From contig CM070514.1 in assembly GCA_036346375.1 (NCBI GenBank), positions 19,000,463 through 19,064,462 of the forward strand: 64,000 nucleotides of DNA, given 5' to 3'. The translations under genes and the position numbers were made by a program. Position 1 is the stretch's first letter. Every line of letters begins with the position of its first letter. Positions 30,811 to 41,675 of this stretch are shown here, in pieces. The notes below the pieces were generated by a model. That model saw only the letters and a list, made by a program, of their open reading frames with translations, was not told where the DNA came from and ran no database searches. The stretch comes from Guadua angustifolia (taxonomy: Eukaryota > Streptophyta > Magnoliopsida > Poales > Poaceae).

Positions 30811-31421
30811 GCTGTTAGCAGGGCCGGCCCTGAGGGGGGAGGGTGGGCGGCCGCCCTGGGTCCCTAAAGTCATGAGGCTCCTTAAGTATGCAACTACACC
30901 ATGAGTTTTTGGTCTAGTCGTGAGTGAACGTGTGTTGAGTTGATCTGATGAGGATCCAGGCAGAAAACGAACCGTTCGACTGATCAGAACGCGCGCCCTG
31001 AGCCCCGACGCCCTCTCGCCTAGTTGCCGCGACGCCGCCCCTCCGAGTTCCAGATCCGCTGATCGCCTCGCCTGATCCTGATCACGATTTGGTCAGTCGC
31101 CGCGACCCATCTAATCACCTGATCGCGAGTTCGTTAATCATCAGTCGTCGCGACCCCAAGGCAATTTTCTCTCATTCATCGTTCTGTAGTGGACGAGTGT
31201 ATGTGTATTCAGATTCGTTTTTCAATTTCACGGATGAATAGTGCGAATGTGAATATGTGATTGACATCATCGATGACAGAGTCCCCATTGCACTATTCAA
31301 CCTTTGATGCATTTATTTTTATTTTCAGCGCCGATATCATGTCATCCGAAGGTATCCATCCCAGAGCGAAAAAGGAAAAGAAAAAAGCGCACGGATGACT
31401 TCATAGAAACGAGAGAGGAGC

Positions 31422-31780
31422 TATGGACAAATTTTTAAAGAGTAATCCTAGTAGGCCGATTTAACCCCAATAATGAATTGGCGATAGTTGCCGTGGAGGA
31501 AGAGGAACCAGCTATTGGGATTTCTGAAGAAGAGGGAAATACTGACATCAACGTCGATGATAACAATGTAAGTGGCCCTGAGAATCTAGCTAATTCATCG
31601 GGTGCAAATGCACAGTCTGCTAGTGTTGATGAACAACCGGTTTATAATTTTGATATTTATGATCCAAGAAATTGGGATAATCTTGATAATAAAGTAAGAG
31701 ATGTATTAGTTGAGAAAGGACCTATAAGAGAGGAAAGTATGGAATGCCCTCTAGATGATGCCTCAAGACATTTTGCATAA
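31422..31780 (+). pseudogene. hAT transposase N-terminal fragment (TTF-type zinc-finger region)
   Basis: MDKFLKSNPS at 31422 is followed by a frame change. The frame from 31478 to 31780 then reads an acidic segment and FDIYDPRNWDNLDNKVRDVL, then REESMECPLDDASRHF. This is the start of the TTF-type zinc-finger region of plant hAT transposases. It is cut off before the zinc-binding cysteines, right before an AT microsatellite. In full-length relatives this region precedes the DDE catalytic core. Confidence 0.75.
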
Positions 31781-31784
31781 AATT

Positions 31785-31848
31785 AATATATATATACACA
31801 TATATATATACGTATATATATATACGTATATATATACGTATATATATG
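31785..31848 (+). repeat. (TA)n / TATACGTA microsatellite
   Basis: Repeats of TATATATA interrupted by regularly spaced ACGT (TATACGTATA) directly at the truncation point of the hAT transposase. It may have grown at the deletion junction. Confidence 0.9.
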
Positions 31849-32015
31849 AGGAGGTGGAAGGGGCCTCCATATAAGTTTTCGCCCCGGCCCCTAAAATGCC
31901 AGGACCGGTCCTGGCTGTTAGTGAAGTGAAAACTCCGTTTTTGAGATTTTTATTTGAAGTACTATTAGACGAGTTTGGTTGCTTGCATGTTCTCTGATAT
32001 AGAATTTCGACATAA

Positions 32016-32641
32016 TCTATATACTAAAGATCGAAGGAATGATCACCTCTCGTCGCTTTGGCTCGAGCCGAGTTGGTCGGGCTCGGCCGCCTACTTGGCT
32101 CATTTTTTTCGCGTTTACGTCCCTTAAAAATACGTAATTACATATGGGCTCTTTCTACGTTTTTTTGCGAAAATGACTTTCTGGTTCGGAAAAAAAATGC
32201 GGATCTTCCGCAAGAGGACCCTAAATAACTACCCAAAAAAGAGCGTAATTACGTTTGGATCATTCCAGCTATTTTCACGAAAAGGACTTTTCGGTTTAGC
32301 GCAATCGCAGATCCTACGTGTAGGTCCTTTCCGTGGTTTTTTTATGAAAATGACCTTTTGGTTCAGAGAAATCGTGAATCTTTCGTGAAAGGACCCTAAA
32401 TAAATACCGAAAAAAATATAGTTATGTTTGGATCATTCCATCTGTTTTTCACGGAAAGAACCTTTCAATTTCGTGCAATCACGCATCTTTCGTGAGAGGG
32501 CCTCAGATAAATGCAAAAAAATGTGATTGCATTCGCATCCTTTTAACCGTTTCACGCGTTTTTTCGACGATTTAAAAAAACGAAATTGTTTTTGAAAAAA
32601 AGCATCGCACGCGGTATATCACGCCGCGAAAACTATCCTAG
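32016..32641 (+). mobile_element. Non-autonomous Helitron (626 bp)
   Basis: Starts TCTATATACTAAAGATCGAA after an A and ends with the stem CGCGG-TATATCACG-CCGCG, AAAACTATC, CTAG, followed by T (32638-32642). Insertion between A and T, the TC start and the hairpin near CTAG are Helitron features. The interior holds about four ~95-bp repeats containing CGTAATTACG-like words, GGATCATTCCA and TTTCGTGAGAGGG, shared with the copy at 24913-25304. No Rep/helicase gene. Confidence 0.75.
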
Positions 32642-33944
32642 TTTTAAACAATATCAGTTACACCTGGGTCAGCGTGGATCAGCGCCTAAAGTTTTAGTAG
32701 AGCAGAGAAGCATTTTCTCACATAAGGTGTTTGGCACTGACTCAAATCATGCAAAGAATCAGAGATCTTGTTCCATTATGACATACTGGCATTGCACAAT
32801 TCATACATGTAGTCAGCTTGGATAATCCAATGCTGGCTGGTGGATATGAGTCAGCCTACACCTTATGCAGGGTATCCAGCATGCCCAAAGCGGTTGGAGG
32901 GCCCTGTGTATCATAAATGCAAGAGAAGGATGGCATCTTTTATGGGGTAGACATGCATTTGTCCTTGGGAACAGTACTACAGCAGGGTGAGACTCTTGAG
33001 ATTGGAGGACAGAGGACTCCATGGCTGGTGACTGGTGAGCATTTGGAGGTGACAGAGCTGGCAAGAATTAATGGCCAGAGTGTTGTGCATCACATGAAGG
33101 AGAAGAGATCAATGGGGGCTCCAATATGAGAGCTTGTGATTTGGCAATTATAAAGTCTCTCCTCCATCACAAGGGAAGCACAAAGGTGTGCCCTTCCTCT
33201 CCATGCAGCCAATGATACGATGATCCCACTTGAAATCCCTCATTTTGTGTGGTGGCAGCTCCCTGGCTCACACTAGGGATGTCTAGGAGAGGAATCAAGG
33301 AGTGAGTGGAAAGTTTGGTGAAGGTCTTTAGGCTTACTAGCCATGACGTCAAGAATGATACACCAATGAGAAGAAAAAAAACTGTCTTCAAGTCTGTCTG
33401 ACTTTCTGGCATTGGTAAATGATAATTGCAGTCTGAAAATTTACCATGCATCCAACAGTGGTCACAAGCTGTACAACTTGCATTTGCTTCTGAAAGAAAG
33501 CCACTAGCATGACAAATAGTAATGATTTCTTGCTTCAGAACAGAAAACAAGTAGCAGTTTCCTAGCATGTAGCTATGAAATATGAATCATTCTTCCACGA
33601 AAACTTTTATCTTTTCCTTCAGCAATTGGTGTGGGCACACTTAAATTTATTTCTGAAACGAAAGATACAGGCTGAGAACCTATATATTCCTATCTTAGTG
33701 ATTCCATTGATCAATTGAGTGAAGCCAATTTTACTTTCACAGCATTCGTGAAGTTAGTCTGCTATGCCGCAATTGTGTCTTGAGGCCAATCAAAGAAGAA
33801 TGATAAGCAATTCAATGCACATGGATCTGCCATTCCTAATGCTCTTAATTGAATCTTCATGCATGCTATTCTTGTAACTGTCACTATTAGAGATGGGACA
33901 TATTTTTTTTTTTGTTGGAAAATTGACTAGAAGCTCTAGTATTC
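32642..33944. other. Intergenic sequence, no gene recognised
   Basis: Balanced composition with several 60-130-codon frames on both strands (for example 32586-32825 +, 33167-33568 -), none with a recognisable domain or codon-like GC bias. It could contain old transposon sequence or a non-coding gene; nothing in the sequence decides. Confidence 0.4.
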
Positions 33945-33949
33945 ACTGA

Positions 33950-34125
33950 AGAAAAAGAACAACAGGCGAGCTACAAATGCACACCCACAACACACACCCA
34001 CACACACAACCCCACACATGCACCCATGCGCTTGCACTCAGCTCCGCAAGAGTGCGCTCGAACGTGGATGGGTGTGGCACATAGCTGGCATCCTCACCAA
34101 CTGAGCTGATATTGGCCCTCTGGAC
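33950..34125 (-). mobile_element. tRNA-derived SINE, minus strand
   Basis: On the minus strand AGCTCAGTTGGTGAGGATGC (34088-34107) is a good polymerase III A box and ACGTTCGAGCGCACT (about 34050-34064) a B box, at tRNA-like spacing. The body then runs through a GTGTGTGGGTGTG stretch to a TTCTTTTTCTT end, as in grass SINEs with T-rich 3' ends. Direct flanking repeats were not obvious. Confidence 0.6.
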
Positions 34126-34196
34126 ATGAGACATTATAGATCAACAATGAGAAAGATTTCTGATTTATTGCCATGTAGCTTTAATCCTTTACATTT

Positions 34197-34550
34197 TGTA
34201 ATGCCCTGAACTGCAATATGGTCACGGCAAAGTCGGAGTCGTGTGCGTGAGTTAAGGAAGTTCAGTATTGCCGTTCAGTAGTGGGTATATGGCGGCAAAA
34301 TAGGATCGTAGTGGAGTTAAGTTTGCATGTAACTAATTCCTTTTTATCCTGGGGTTGAATAACTTAATGAGATCTGAGAAAACGCTGCAAGTTGCACGCA
34401 GCACAAACGCTCTGTCTCCACCGAAACTCTGAATGTTCTGTTTTTGTTCAGTTCATCCGCTTAACTGTTCATCATCCGAAAAACTTCAGAGTTAGTGTTT
34501 CTTCAGAGAAGTGCGAGGGAGAGTCACACACGCGTGAGTTTTTCCCAACA
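34197..34550 (+). repeat. 5' LTR of a truncated Ty1/copia element
   Basis: Begins TGTAATGCCCTGAACTGC and ends TTTTTCCCAACA, immediately before a primer-binding site. The length, about 354 bp, fits copia LTRs. The left edge is inferred from the TG start. No matching 3' LTR was found downstream. Confidence 0.65.
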
Positions 34551-34552
34551 TT

Positions 34553-34564
34553 TGGTATCAGAGC
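34553..34564 (+). other. Retrotransposon primer-binding site (initiator tRNA-Met type)
   Basis: TGGTATCAGAGC two bases after the LTR end is the standard plant LTR-retrotransposon primer-binding site complementary to the 3' end of initiator tRNA-Met. Confidence 0.9.
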
Positions 34565-34580
34565 GGTGTGATCCCGGTCT

Positions 34581-35480
34581 GTGGAGATGTCGACGGGTGG
34601 AGCTGGACGATACACTCCACCGTCGAGGCGCAACGGCGCAAGCGGCGGCGGCAACGACAGGGCGAGTGGCTCCGGTGGCGCAGACGGCGCCCAAATGTCA
34701 CTCGTGCCGTTGTCCAGGGAAGTTGGCGTAGGAGCGCGACTTCCAGCGTTGACGAGGACAAATTATCCGGACTGGGCACTCTTGATGCGTGTTCACCTGC
34801 AGGCGCAAGGGCTATGGGGGGCTGTTGATCCCGGGATCGCAGATTACCGCGAAGATCGGGCGGCCCTCTCAGCCATTCTTCTCGCCGTGCCCCGCGAGAT
34901 GTTGCGGACGCTAGCAAAGCACGACACGGCGAAGAAGGCGTGGGACGCCATCAAGACCATGAGGGTCGGTGTTGAACGCGTACGGGAGGCAAAGGAGCAA
35001 GCTTTCAGGCAGCAGTTTGAATCCATGCGGTTCAAGGAGGGCGAGACGCCGGAGGATTTCGCCATGCGACTTCAAGCGGTCGTCGCTGACATCCGTGACA
35101 TGGGAGGCGAGATCGAGGACCAATACGTCAACAAGAAGATCCTTCGGGTTGTTCCCAAGAAGTACAAGCAAGTCGCCATCTCAATTGAGCAGCTGCTGGA
35201 TGTCAAGAACATGGCCTTGGAAGAACTTGTGGGACGGCTGTCCTCTTTGGACACCCACAGCGATGGCGAGGAGGAGGCAACTGGAGGAAAATTGTTCCTC
35301 ATCGAGGAGCAAATGGTGGCTCGCCTGAAAAGTAGAGGAGCATGATGGCTCAAGCGGAGTGGCAAAGGAGGCGACAAAGACAAAGGGCAAAACCGTCGTG
35401 CACAAGGCGCCGGTTTGTCAAAAGGAAGGACTCGCCACGTCGGGAAAACCCGAGACTTCTGCACTTGGTGAAGACTAGCG
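34581..35480 (+). pseudogene. Ty1/copia gag polyprotein, truncated
   Basis: The frame 34581-35345 (ATGs at 34581 and 34587) reads a Gly/Ser-rich start, then ALTRTNYPDWALLMRVHLQA, AKKAWDAIKTMRVGVERV, FKEGETPEDFAMRLQAVVAD and VPKKYKQVAISIEQLLDVKN. This is the UBN2/DUF4219 copia gag pattern. The stop at 35343-35345 is followed in another frame by a Lys/Arg/Gly-rich stretch ending near DFCTW, about where the CCHC zinc knuckle should begin. Homology ends near 35480: pol and the 3' LTR are missing. Confidence 0.85.
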
Positions 35481-37080
35481 GCACCCTAGATCCGGTAGTT
35501 AGCATTGCATGGCCATTCAAATGGGTAGATAAATTATGAAGCCTGTCACAAGCCTAGTCATATGGTAGCAAGGTAGGCTGGTGCCGACATAGAAGGATAT
35601 TCTTTGCCACTTAAACGGGGCACTCACAATTGAATAATCTTGTCAGTAGATCATGCAAAGTGAATGGTGTAAAAGCCTGTTTTGGAGTTTCTTTGGTAGG
35701 TTTGCAAACATGGCAAAGTTGTCCAAGAAAGAATAAAAGAAAAAAAAGGCTTATCACTAAAGGTGAATTTGTTCTCTTACTGGACCTCCCGACAAACGCT
35801 GATAAAAATGCATGATCACTTGGCTACTTTTCTAAAGGCTCACCATGTCATGGTCTTAGAAATGTAAAACCTGACAAAGCAGAGCATTTTGATTCTTCCC
35901 ATGGTTAAGCACGATGAAATTCTTTTCTGAAGATGAAAATGGGAAAGGAATTTTACTCCTTACAATGGTCACTAATCTAAGTCAGCACATGTCATCCTGA
36001 CGTCATGTTAGATGACAAATCTCTAGGGTACTTTGTCTGTTTGTCATAGTGCCACAGCAATGCCAATCCCCACCTTTAATTCCATTAGAAACTTCAGCAT
36101 AGCTTAAAGAGACACCTTATGGTGTTAAACCATCATGTTAACCTCAAATTTTAGGGTTGGCTTATCATGAATGATTTTACAATCCTGTGACATCCAGAAA
36201 AGAGTATCTCATAGTTCAATGCAATCAAAACTTGGCCACTGGTCAGCTCTGTTCTTTCCGGGCATACTAATTGATCTTTTTCAGACTTTTTCGAGGTATA
36301 AGAATGGTGTAGTTTTGATGCAAAATCTGTTTGTTCCAGTTCCACTTTGTAATCCTGACTGGAAAAGGCCACAACATCATCAATGGATGCTGAAAGCAAA
36401 AGCAGGCACATCATGAATCCTTCTTCATGGCTCTTGTTTAACTTTAGCAGGAAGAGAAGAAGTCCACCTAGTTAGTGACAATCTCCCAGCCCTTTTCTTT
36501 TGGAGTGCCAAGGTCAGGTACAAGTGCTTGCTATAATTGTCTTTATTCCCTTATCTCTCTGCTCCTTTTGAGTTTCCTTTTGTTTCTCTGCTCCTTTTGA
36601 GCTTCCTTTTGTTTGGTTTGGCCTTCAGATTCTGATCAATAATAAAGCATAACCATGGTCCAAAAAGTAACTCACTAGGCACTAATCTTTGCTACTTAAA
36701 GTTGCAAAAACACCACGAAATATGTGCATCTGTGCTTAAATTAGCACATAAGCAAACAAACACCAGTAACTTTACAAGCTCAGTTCACATGATTTTCTAG
36801 AAGATCAGTACTCCGGATGTTCATTGCCATATCTGTTGAGAATGCATCTAAGTTGGATACTTCTGAGCAAGAGTCAATTCATTGCTGTGAATTTTCACCC
36901 TTAAGAACAATTAAGAACTTGTCAGCAGGATGACCTGAACTTGTCAGAATATTCAGCAAAAGTTGTTTTCATGTACTATGTTACTGACTGTAAAGTCATG
37001 TGCTGAAAAATTGGTTTAGAATTGAATTTGTGAAATATGCTGAAAAATTAGCTTAGAATTGGTTTTCAATGAAACGGTGC
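35481..37080. other. Intergenic sequence, no gene recognised
   Basis: No domain is readable on either strand. A small tandem duplication of ~30 bp (CTCTGCTCCTTTTGAGTTTC and CTCTGCTCCTTTTGAGCTTC) lies at 36557-36620, and a second short pair (GCTGAAAAATTGGTTTAGAA, GCTGAAAAATTAGCTTAGAA) at 37003-37060. Confidence 0.45.
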
Positions 37081-38120
37081 CACTGGGCCACTGACCGGTA
37101 GTACCCAACATCGCGATTGTTGTGTAGATTGTTTGATTTTATGCAATGCTCGTGTGAGTAATTGCATGGATTGATGTTGAGTCAAGTCATGGACTTGTGC
37201 TCGGAATTATTTTTGTTTGTTCATGTGCAAGTATTGCTCGAGGGGCGAACGTGGTCAATGATGGGACTGAAACTAGGTTCGTCGAGAAACTAAGGTTCGG
37301 GACTAGGTTCAAGGAGGAATCGAGGTCCTAGTAGCCGAGGATGTCATATAGGATGTTCAGGCTAGAGAATGGTGTGCATGGAGGCTAGTTATTCATGTGA
37401 GAGCGGCAGGTGGGCCGTACGCGTGCAATTGTAATCATTAGGGACAGTTTGCATGTATTGGGCCACGTTGGGCCAGGTGGACATGCATGCAAACTGTTGT
37501 TTATTATAAATAGGAGAGGGATATCTCCTGTTTATAAAAGAGAGAGTTATTTTTAGGATTATACTTTTTTGTTTTGGAGTACCGTACACAAACAGAGAAA
37601 GAAAATAAAAAAATCCCAATTTCCTCGGCCTCCCAAGTGCACGAACCGAGCGAGAGTTTTTTTGTAGCTACAGTGATTTCGTGTTGCTACGATTTACTAT
37701 CCATCCGTTTTCATCCAAAACCTTCCTAGGGCATCAACTTAGAGTTTCTGAAAGTTTCGTTAGCTAATCTTTTATAGATTTTGATTAATCTTGAAATTAG
37801 GGTTAGATCAATTCTCGTTAAAATCTGTTTTAGTAAGCTTTCGGTTTCTATAACTTTTGATCCATAGATTCGATTGCACTAATTCTTTTTTTGTTAGATT
37901 AGTATTGGAATCTAGTTTCTTCATTTCAAATTTCAGGTCAATCCATTAGTTGGATCTCCAAAAATAGACGTTTTAGTGATCACGTCTTACTTTGTTTTGT
38001 TGAATCGAATGCAATTTGAGCCCAAATTGGGGTGTCTCAAAAATCATCAAAAATTTGATTTTAGCTTTTGTGCAATCATTCACCCCTCTAATTGCTAGCT
38101 TAGTGTATATCGATCCTACA
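37081..38120 (+). mobile_element. LTR-like fragment of an unclassified retrotransposon
   Basis: A promoter-like stretch (TTATAAATAGG at 37504, TTTATAAAAG at 37531) is followed by a long untranslated-looking segment. It ends in CAATCATTCACCCCTCTAAT and ATATCGATCCTACA, the phrase that closes many grass copia LTRs. The usual primer-binding site does not follow, and the left boundary could not be fixed. It may be a solo or truncated LTR. Confidence 0.4.
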
Positions 38121-39197
38121 TTGACCTATCATTCAAAAAGACAAACTAGTTACTTGATAATAGATATATACAATGCTGTGATCACTTTTGTAGCCTCATG
38201 AGTGATATTTTTTTTCCAAGTTAGTCTTCTTACGAATGCAACTGCAAAAATAACTTCATCCCCGACTGAGAAAGCGCCGGAAGGTGACATGTGTCACCCT
38301 CCGCGCTCCTGCGTTGTGAAAGGAGCTACCATGGTTTAGAGCATGGTAGCTTCGGTGACTTCACGCTCTGAGAGCGCGTTAGCTCCTTCTACGGAGCGGG
38401 AACGTGGACTGCCTCTTATGTAGTTAAAGATAGGGCTATTTTTACAATTCCGTTTGCAAGGAGGCCAAATTTGTCAAAAAAAATTGCCATAAGGCTAAAT
38501 AAGTGATGATTTCTACAATGCTCATACCCCTGCACGATACAATTAGTTATTCCTGCACTAACTATTTCGTGTTCTTCATTATATACACCGAACTGCAAAA
38601 CCAAAGACTGAGCAAATGACCAGAATTACGAGCTCCTGCCAATAAATCATCAAACAATTAATAATCGTTGCTTACATCCTGACAGTTCTACCGATCATCC
38701 AATGTAAAATAAAGATAAAAGGATGAGAAGCATTTGCATTTGCATTCCGCAGCAGAAGTTGCACGGTTCCATGCCAAATTATTGGGCAAGCAGAGGCCGC
38801 GCACGCCATCTGCCGGAAGCCAAAGTGTATTGGTAGCTGTCTTCAGTTGTGGTTAGTAGAAGCCTCTCCCTGGTTCCATGCCTGCTTCTTGTTGGTGTTT
38901 TATCTCAAAACTCCTATTCTTTGTTGGAAAAACTACTGTCGAACGAACATGGAAGATTCCGATAAGGTCGCAGGTCTGTATGTAAGGTATTAAGATTGAT
39001 GTGCTATTATGGATGTGCTTGTCATTTGACATTAGAATGCACTAGATTACTGATCTATCACTCAAAACACCGTCCCTTGCAAGTGTACCTCTGTAGTCTT
39101 TAGCTGCCAGGGATTTATGTGTAAACATCCGAACAATGCGTGGGCCGAAGAAACGTGTGGTAGCGCAGACGACGATTACAACCACGTGGTGGTAACT
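38121..39197. other. Intergenic sequence with a short dyad-rich patch
   Basis: Near 38280-38400 several palindromic words cluster: GGTGACATGTGTCACC, AGCTACCATGGTTTAGAGCA with TGGTAGCT, and CTCTGAGAGCGCG. The rest is AT-rich without a recognised gene. Confidence 0.4.
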
Positions 39198-39741
39198 TGT
39201 TACACTCTGATAGTCTCTGATAGTGCTTTTTTATGCGTAGCAACTTTTGGATCAGATCAGAGTTTTGTTAGATACGGCATCAATGTACACTATCTTAAGA
39301 ACGAAGAAGATGAATCTTGTAGAGAAAACCAAAATAACGACGTTAAAACAACCACGTCAAGAGAGAAAGATTTGGCGAAGACGACCGCAAATTATTTAAG
39401 CACAACCTAAAACAGTACAATAGATTGTTGCTCCTTCACAACCTCTCGAATCTTTTAAGATCCACGGATCCTTACCTTATATAAAAATCTAGTACTAAAG
39501 AATAACCTATTCTCTATTCCTCTCGTACATCTCTTGCTTTAGATAAGTTGGTTTGTAGCTTCTTTGTTGTTTGGGTTTTCCATAATCACCTCATGAGTTT
39601 ATATAGTTCCCATAGTCCCCCTCTAAAGCAAGTAGGAATTATATTATAAAAGAAAGTAGGAATCCTAATCTTATTAGTATCCATCTAGCACACCTTTTAA
39701 ATCCAAAAATACTATATATGAGTTACCATACATAATTAACA
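39198..39741 (-). repeat. 3' LTR of a minus-strand copia element
   Basis: On the minus strand it starts TGTTAATTATGTATGG and ends ATCAGAGTGTAACA, about 544 bp. It shares TCTTGAGACTGTACA-type words, TTCATCTTCTTC and GGATCCGTGGATC with the partial LTR at 41371-41675, in the same orientation. A purine-rich tract (GAGTCAAGATGGAGAT on the minus strand, 39742-39757) sits directly before it, as a polypurine tract should. Confidence 0.7.
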
Positions 39742-41370
39742 ATCTCCATCTTGACTCTTATCTGTTGAAGTCATCATGCTCCTCCAAGAACTTACTACAA
39801 ATCAGCTCCATATTTTTTGTTTTTCCTCCTACCCTTGGGAGTGCCCCTATTATAGAGGCTCATGCATATCACCACAATCTACATGTTAGTGTTCATACTT
39901 GGTCTTCCAAACCCTCCATCTGAGAACCCTTTCTTTGTGCAGTTTAGTTAACCACACCTTTTTTTTCTATAGCCATCCATGTCATAGGTTTGTACCACAT
40001 CCGAGCTCCACCTACTTGTTGGTACCGTGTGGTTGGTCCCACTACATCTTCCTTCTCCAATAGCTCACACATTCTCCTTTGCGCCTGCTAGATTTTGTAA
40101 CCATCTTTGCAATTCCGAATATAATTGCAATTGAGATCTAAGCACCTACCATTGACATCATAGTTTCTTTCTCCTTATCGAATATTTATCAAATCTCTCA
40201 CTGATTTTCCTTCCTTTAGTTTTACCCATTAATCGGTATCGTTCATTGCTCAAGATACTTTTTATCATTACCTTCCCTTTGCAAGTAATTCGTATGACTC
40301 CACCTCAAATTGATACCTCACAACCTTTGCGTTCAAGTGACCTCATAGATATTAGATTCTTCTTTAAGCCAGGAAAATACTAAACTCTTGATAATGTGCG
40401 ATGTGCGATGTGCTTCATCATACATCTCCAATATAACAGTTCCCACATCAATAATTGCATACTCCTTACAATCAGTCAACTAAATAGTTCCATGCATTAG
40501 GCATAGATATCATTTTGTCAAACATTTCCCTTGTCAAATATATATGGAAGCAACAACCTGAATCTAATATCCATTCATGAGAAGTAATTGACTGATGACA
40601 AGTATGTCTGAATCATCTTTTGCTACTGCTATTAAGCATGCACCCTTCATTTGCTTCAAACTTTGATAGTTCTTTATTATATGACTTTTCTCGTCACATA
40701 GATAGAATATACGTGTTCCCTTGCTCTTGCCATTCTTCTTCCAATGCCTTTTTCATGGACTCCACCTTTAATAGATATGCAACTATCTCATTGAAGTTGA
40801 TAGTGATTTTCCCGATGAGAATATTCATCACCAATTGCTCCCATGATAGTTGTAGAGATGATGTCAGTATGTGGACCTTATCATTCTGCTCAATTTTCTC
40901 ATCCACACTTATCAGTTGTGTGATAAGCTTATTGAATACGTTGAGATGGTCGACGAACCGTGTACTTTCCTCTATATAGAATCTATACAGTTATTGCTTT
41001 AGCACCCATTGATTTGTCAGCGACTTTGCCATATACAATTATTCTAATTTCTTCAGCGAATTCTCCATGGTCATTGAGTACTTTACCTCATCGAAGAGAC
41101 ATAGACTGGTTGTATTAATAGCCTTCCACTCTATCACCTTCCAGTCTTCTTCAGACGTCTTTTCCGATTTGTCTCATTCAAGAGCAGTGATTAACTCTTG
41201 CTAGACTAGGACATCCTTCACCACACATTGCCACACGATGATTTTTTCTCTGCCACCAGGTTTCTCCACTTGATTCCACACCGTCGACACTGATTTTGAT
41301 TTTTTTCCACCTAACACTTTACCGACCTTCTCACAAATATGATTAACCTGACCTTGGTTTTGATACCACT
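39742..41370 (-). pseudogene. Ty1/copia internal region with degenerate gag
   Basis: Between two LTRs on the minus strand. Readable gag-like phrases include STRFVDHLNVFNKLITQLIS followed by VDEKIEQNDKVHILTSSLQL and VAYLLKVESMKKALEEEWQE (40694-40985), the typical copia UBN2 region. Stops and frameshifts are frequent. A degenerate primer-binding site, TGGTATCAAAACCAAGG (minus strand), lies about 41349-41365, at the edge of the right LTR. No pol was found. Confidence 0.65.
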
Positions 41371-41675
41371 TATTATACTCTGATGCCCTATCTTATGTGT
41401 AGTAGTCCCCAGATCTGGTTAGTTTTGTTAGATACAGAATGAGCGTGTACAGTCTCAAGAATGAAGAAGATGAATCTCATGGAAAGAACTAAAATAACGA
41501 TATTGAAGCAACCATGATGAGAGAAAAAGATTTGGTAAAGCCGACCATAAATTCTTTAAGCACAATCTTAAAAAAGTACATGAAATTGTTGCTCTCTCAC
41601 AACCTATCGACCCTTTTAGGACCCTCGGATCCTTACCCTATACTGGAATCTAATGCTAAAGAATATGCAAATTCG
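41371..41675 (-). repeat. Partial 5' LTR of the minus-strand copia element
   Basis: Aligns with 39198-39500: shared TACTCTGATG/TACACTCTGATA start, GTTTTGTTAGATAC, AATGAAGAAGATGAATCT, GAGAGAAAAAGATTTGG and GGATCCTTACC. Similarity stops near 41675, where gypsy-type LTR sequence begins, so this LTR is truncated. Confidence 0.7.

Larger units (their letters stand above)
30819..31913 (+). mobile_element. hAT element (1095 bp) with palindromic termini and perfect 8-bp target duplication
   Basis: GCTGTTAG stands on both sides (30811-30818 and 31914-31921). The element starts CAGGGCCGGCCCTG and ends CAGGACCGGTCCTG; each end is itself palindromic, as in many plant hAT elements. It contains a leader-like GC-rich region (30990-31160) and the N-terminal part of a transposase. 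The catalytic and dimerisation parts are missing, so it is an internal deletion derivative. Confidence 0.95.

Noticed and set aside
32917..33568. Several 70-130-codon frames in the region between the Helitron and the SINE
   Set aside because: No domain, no codon bias, overlapping frames on both strands; they are of the length expected by chance.
37081..38120. Stress-gene promoter or host 5' leader (clear TATA-like words)
   Set aside because: The segment ends in the phrase that closes many grass copia LTRs and has no downstream coding frame; an LTR fragment is more likely.
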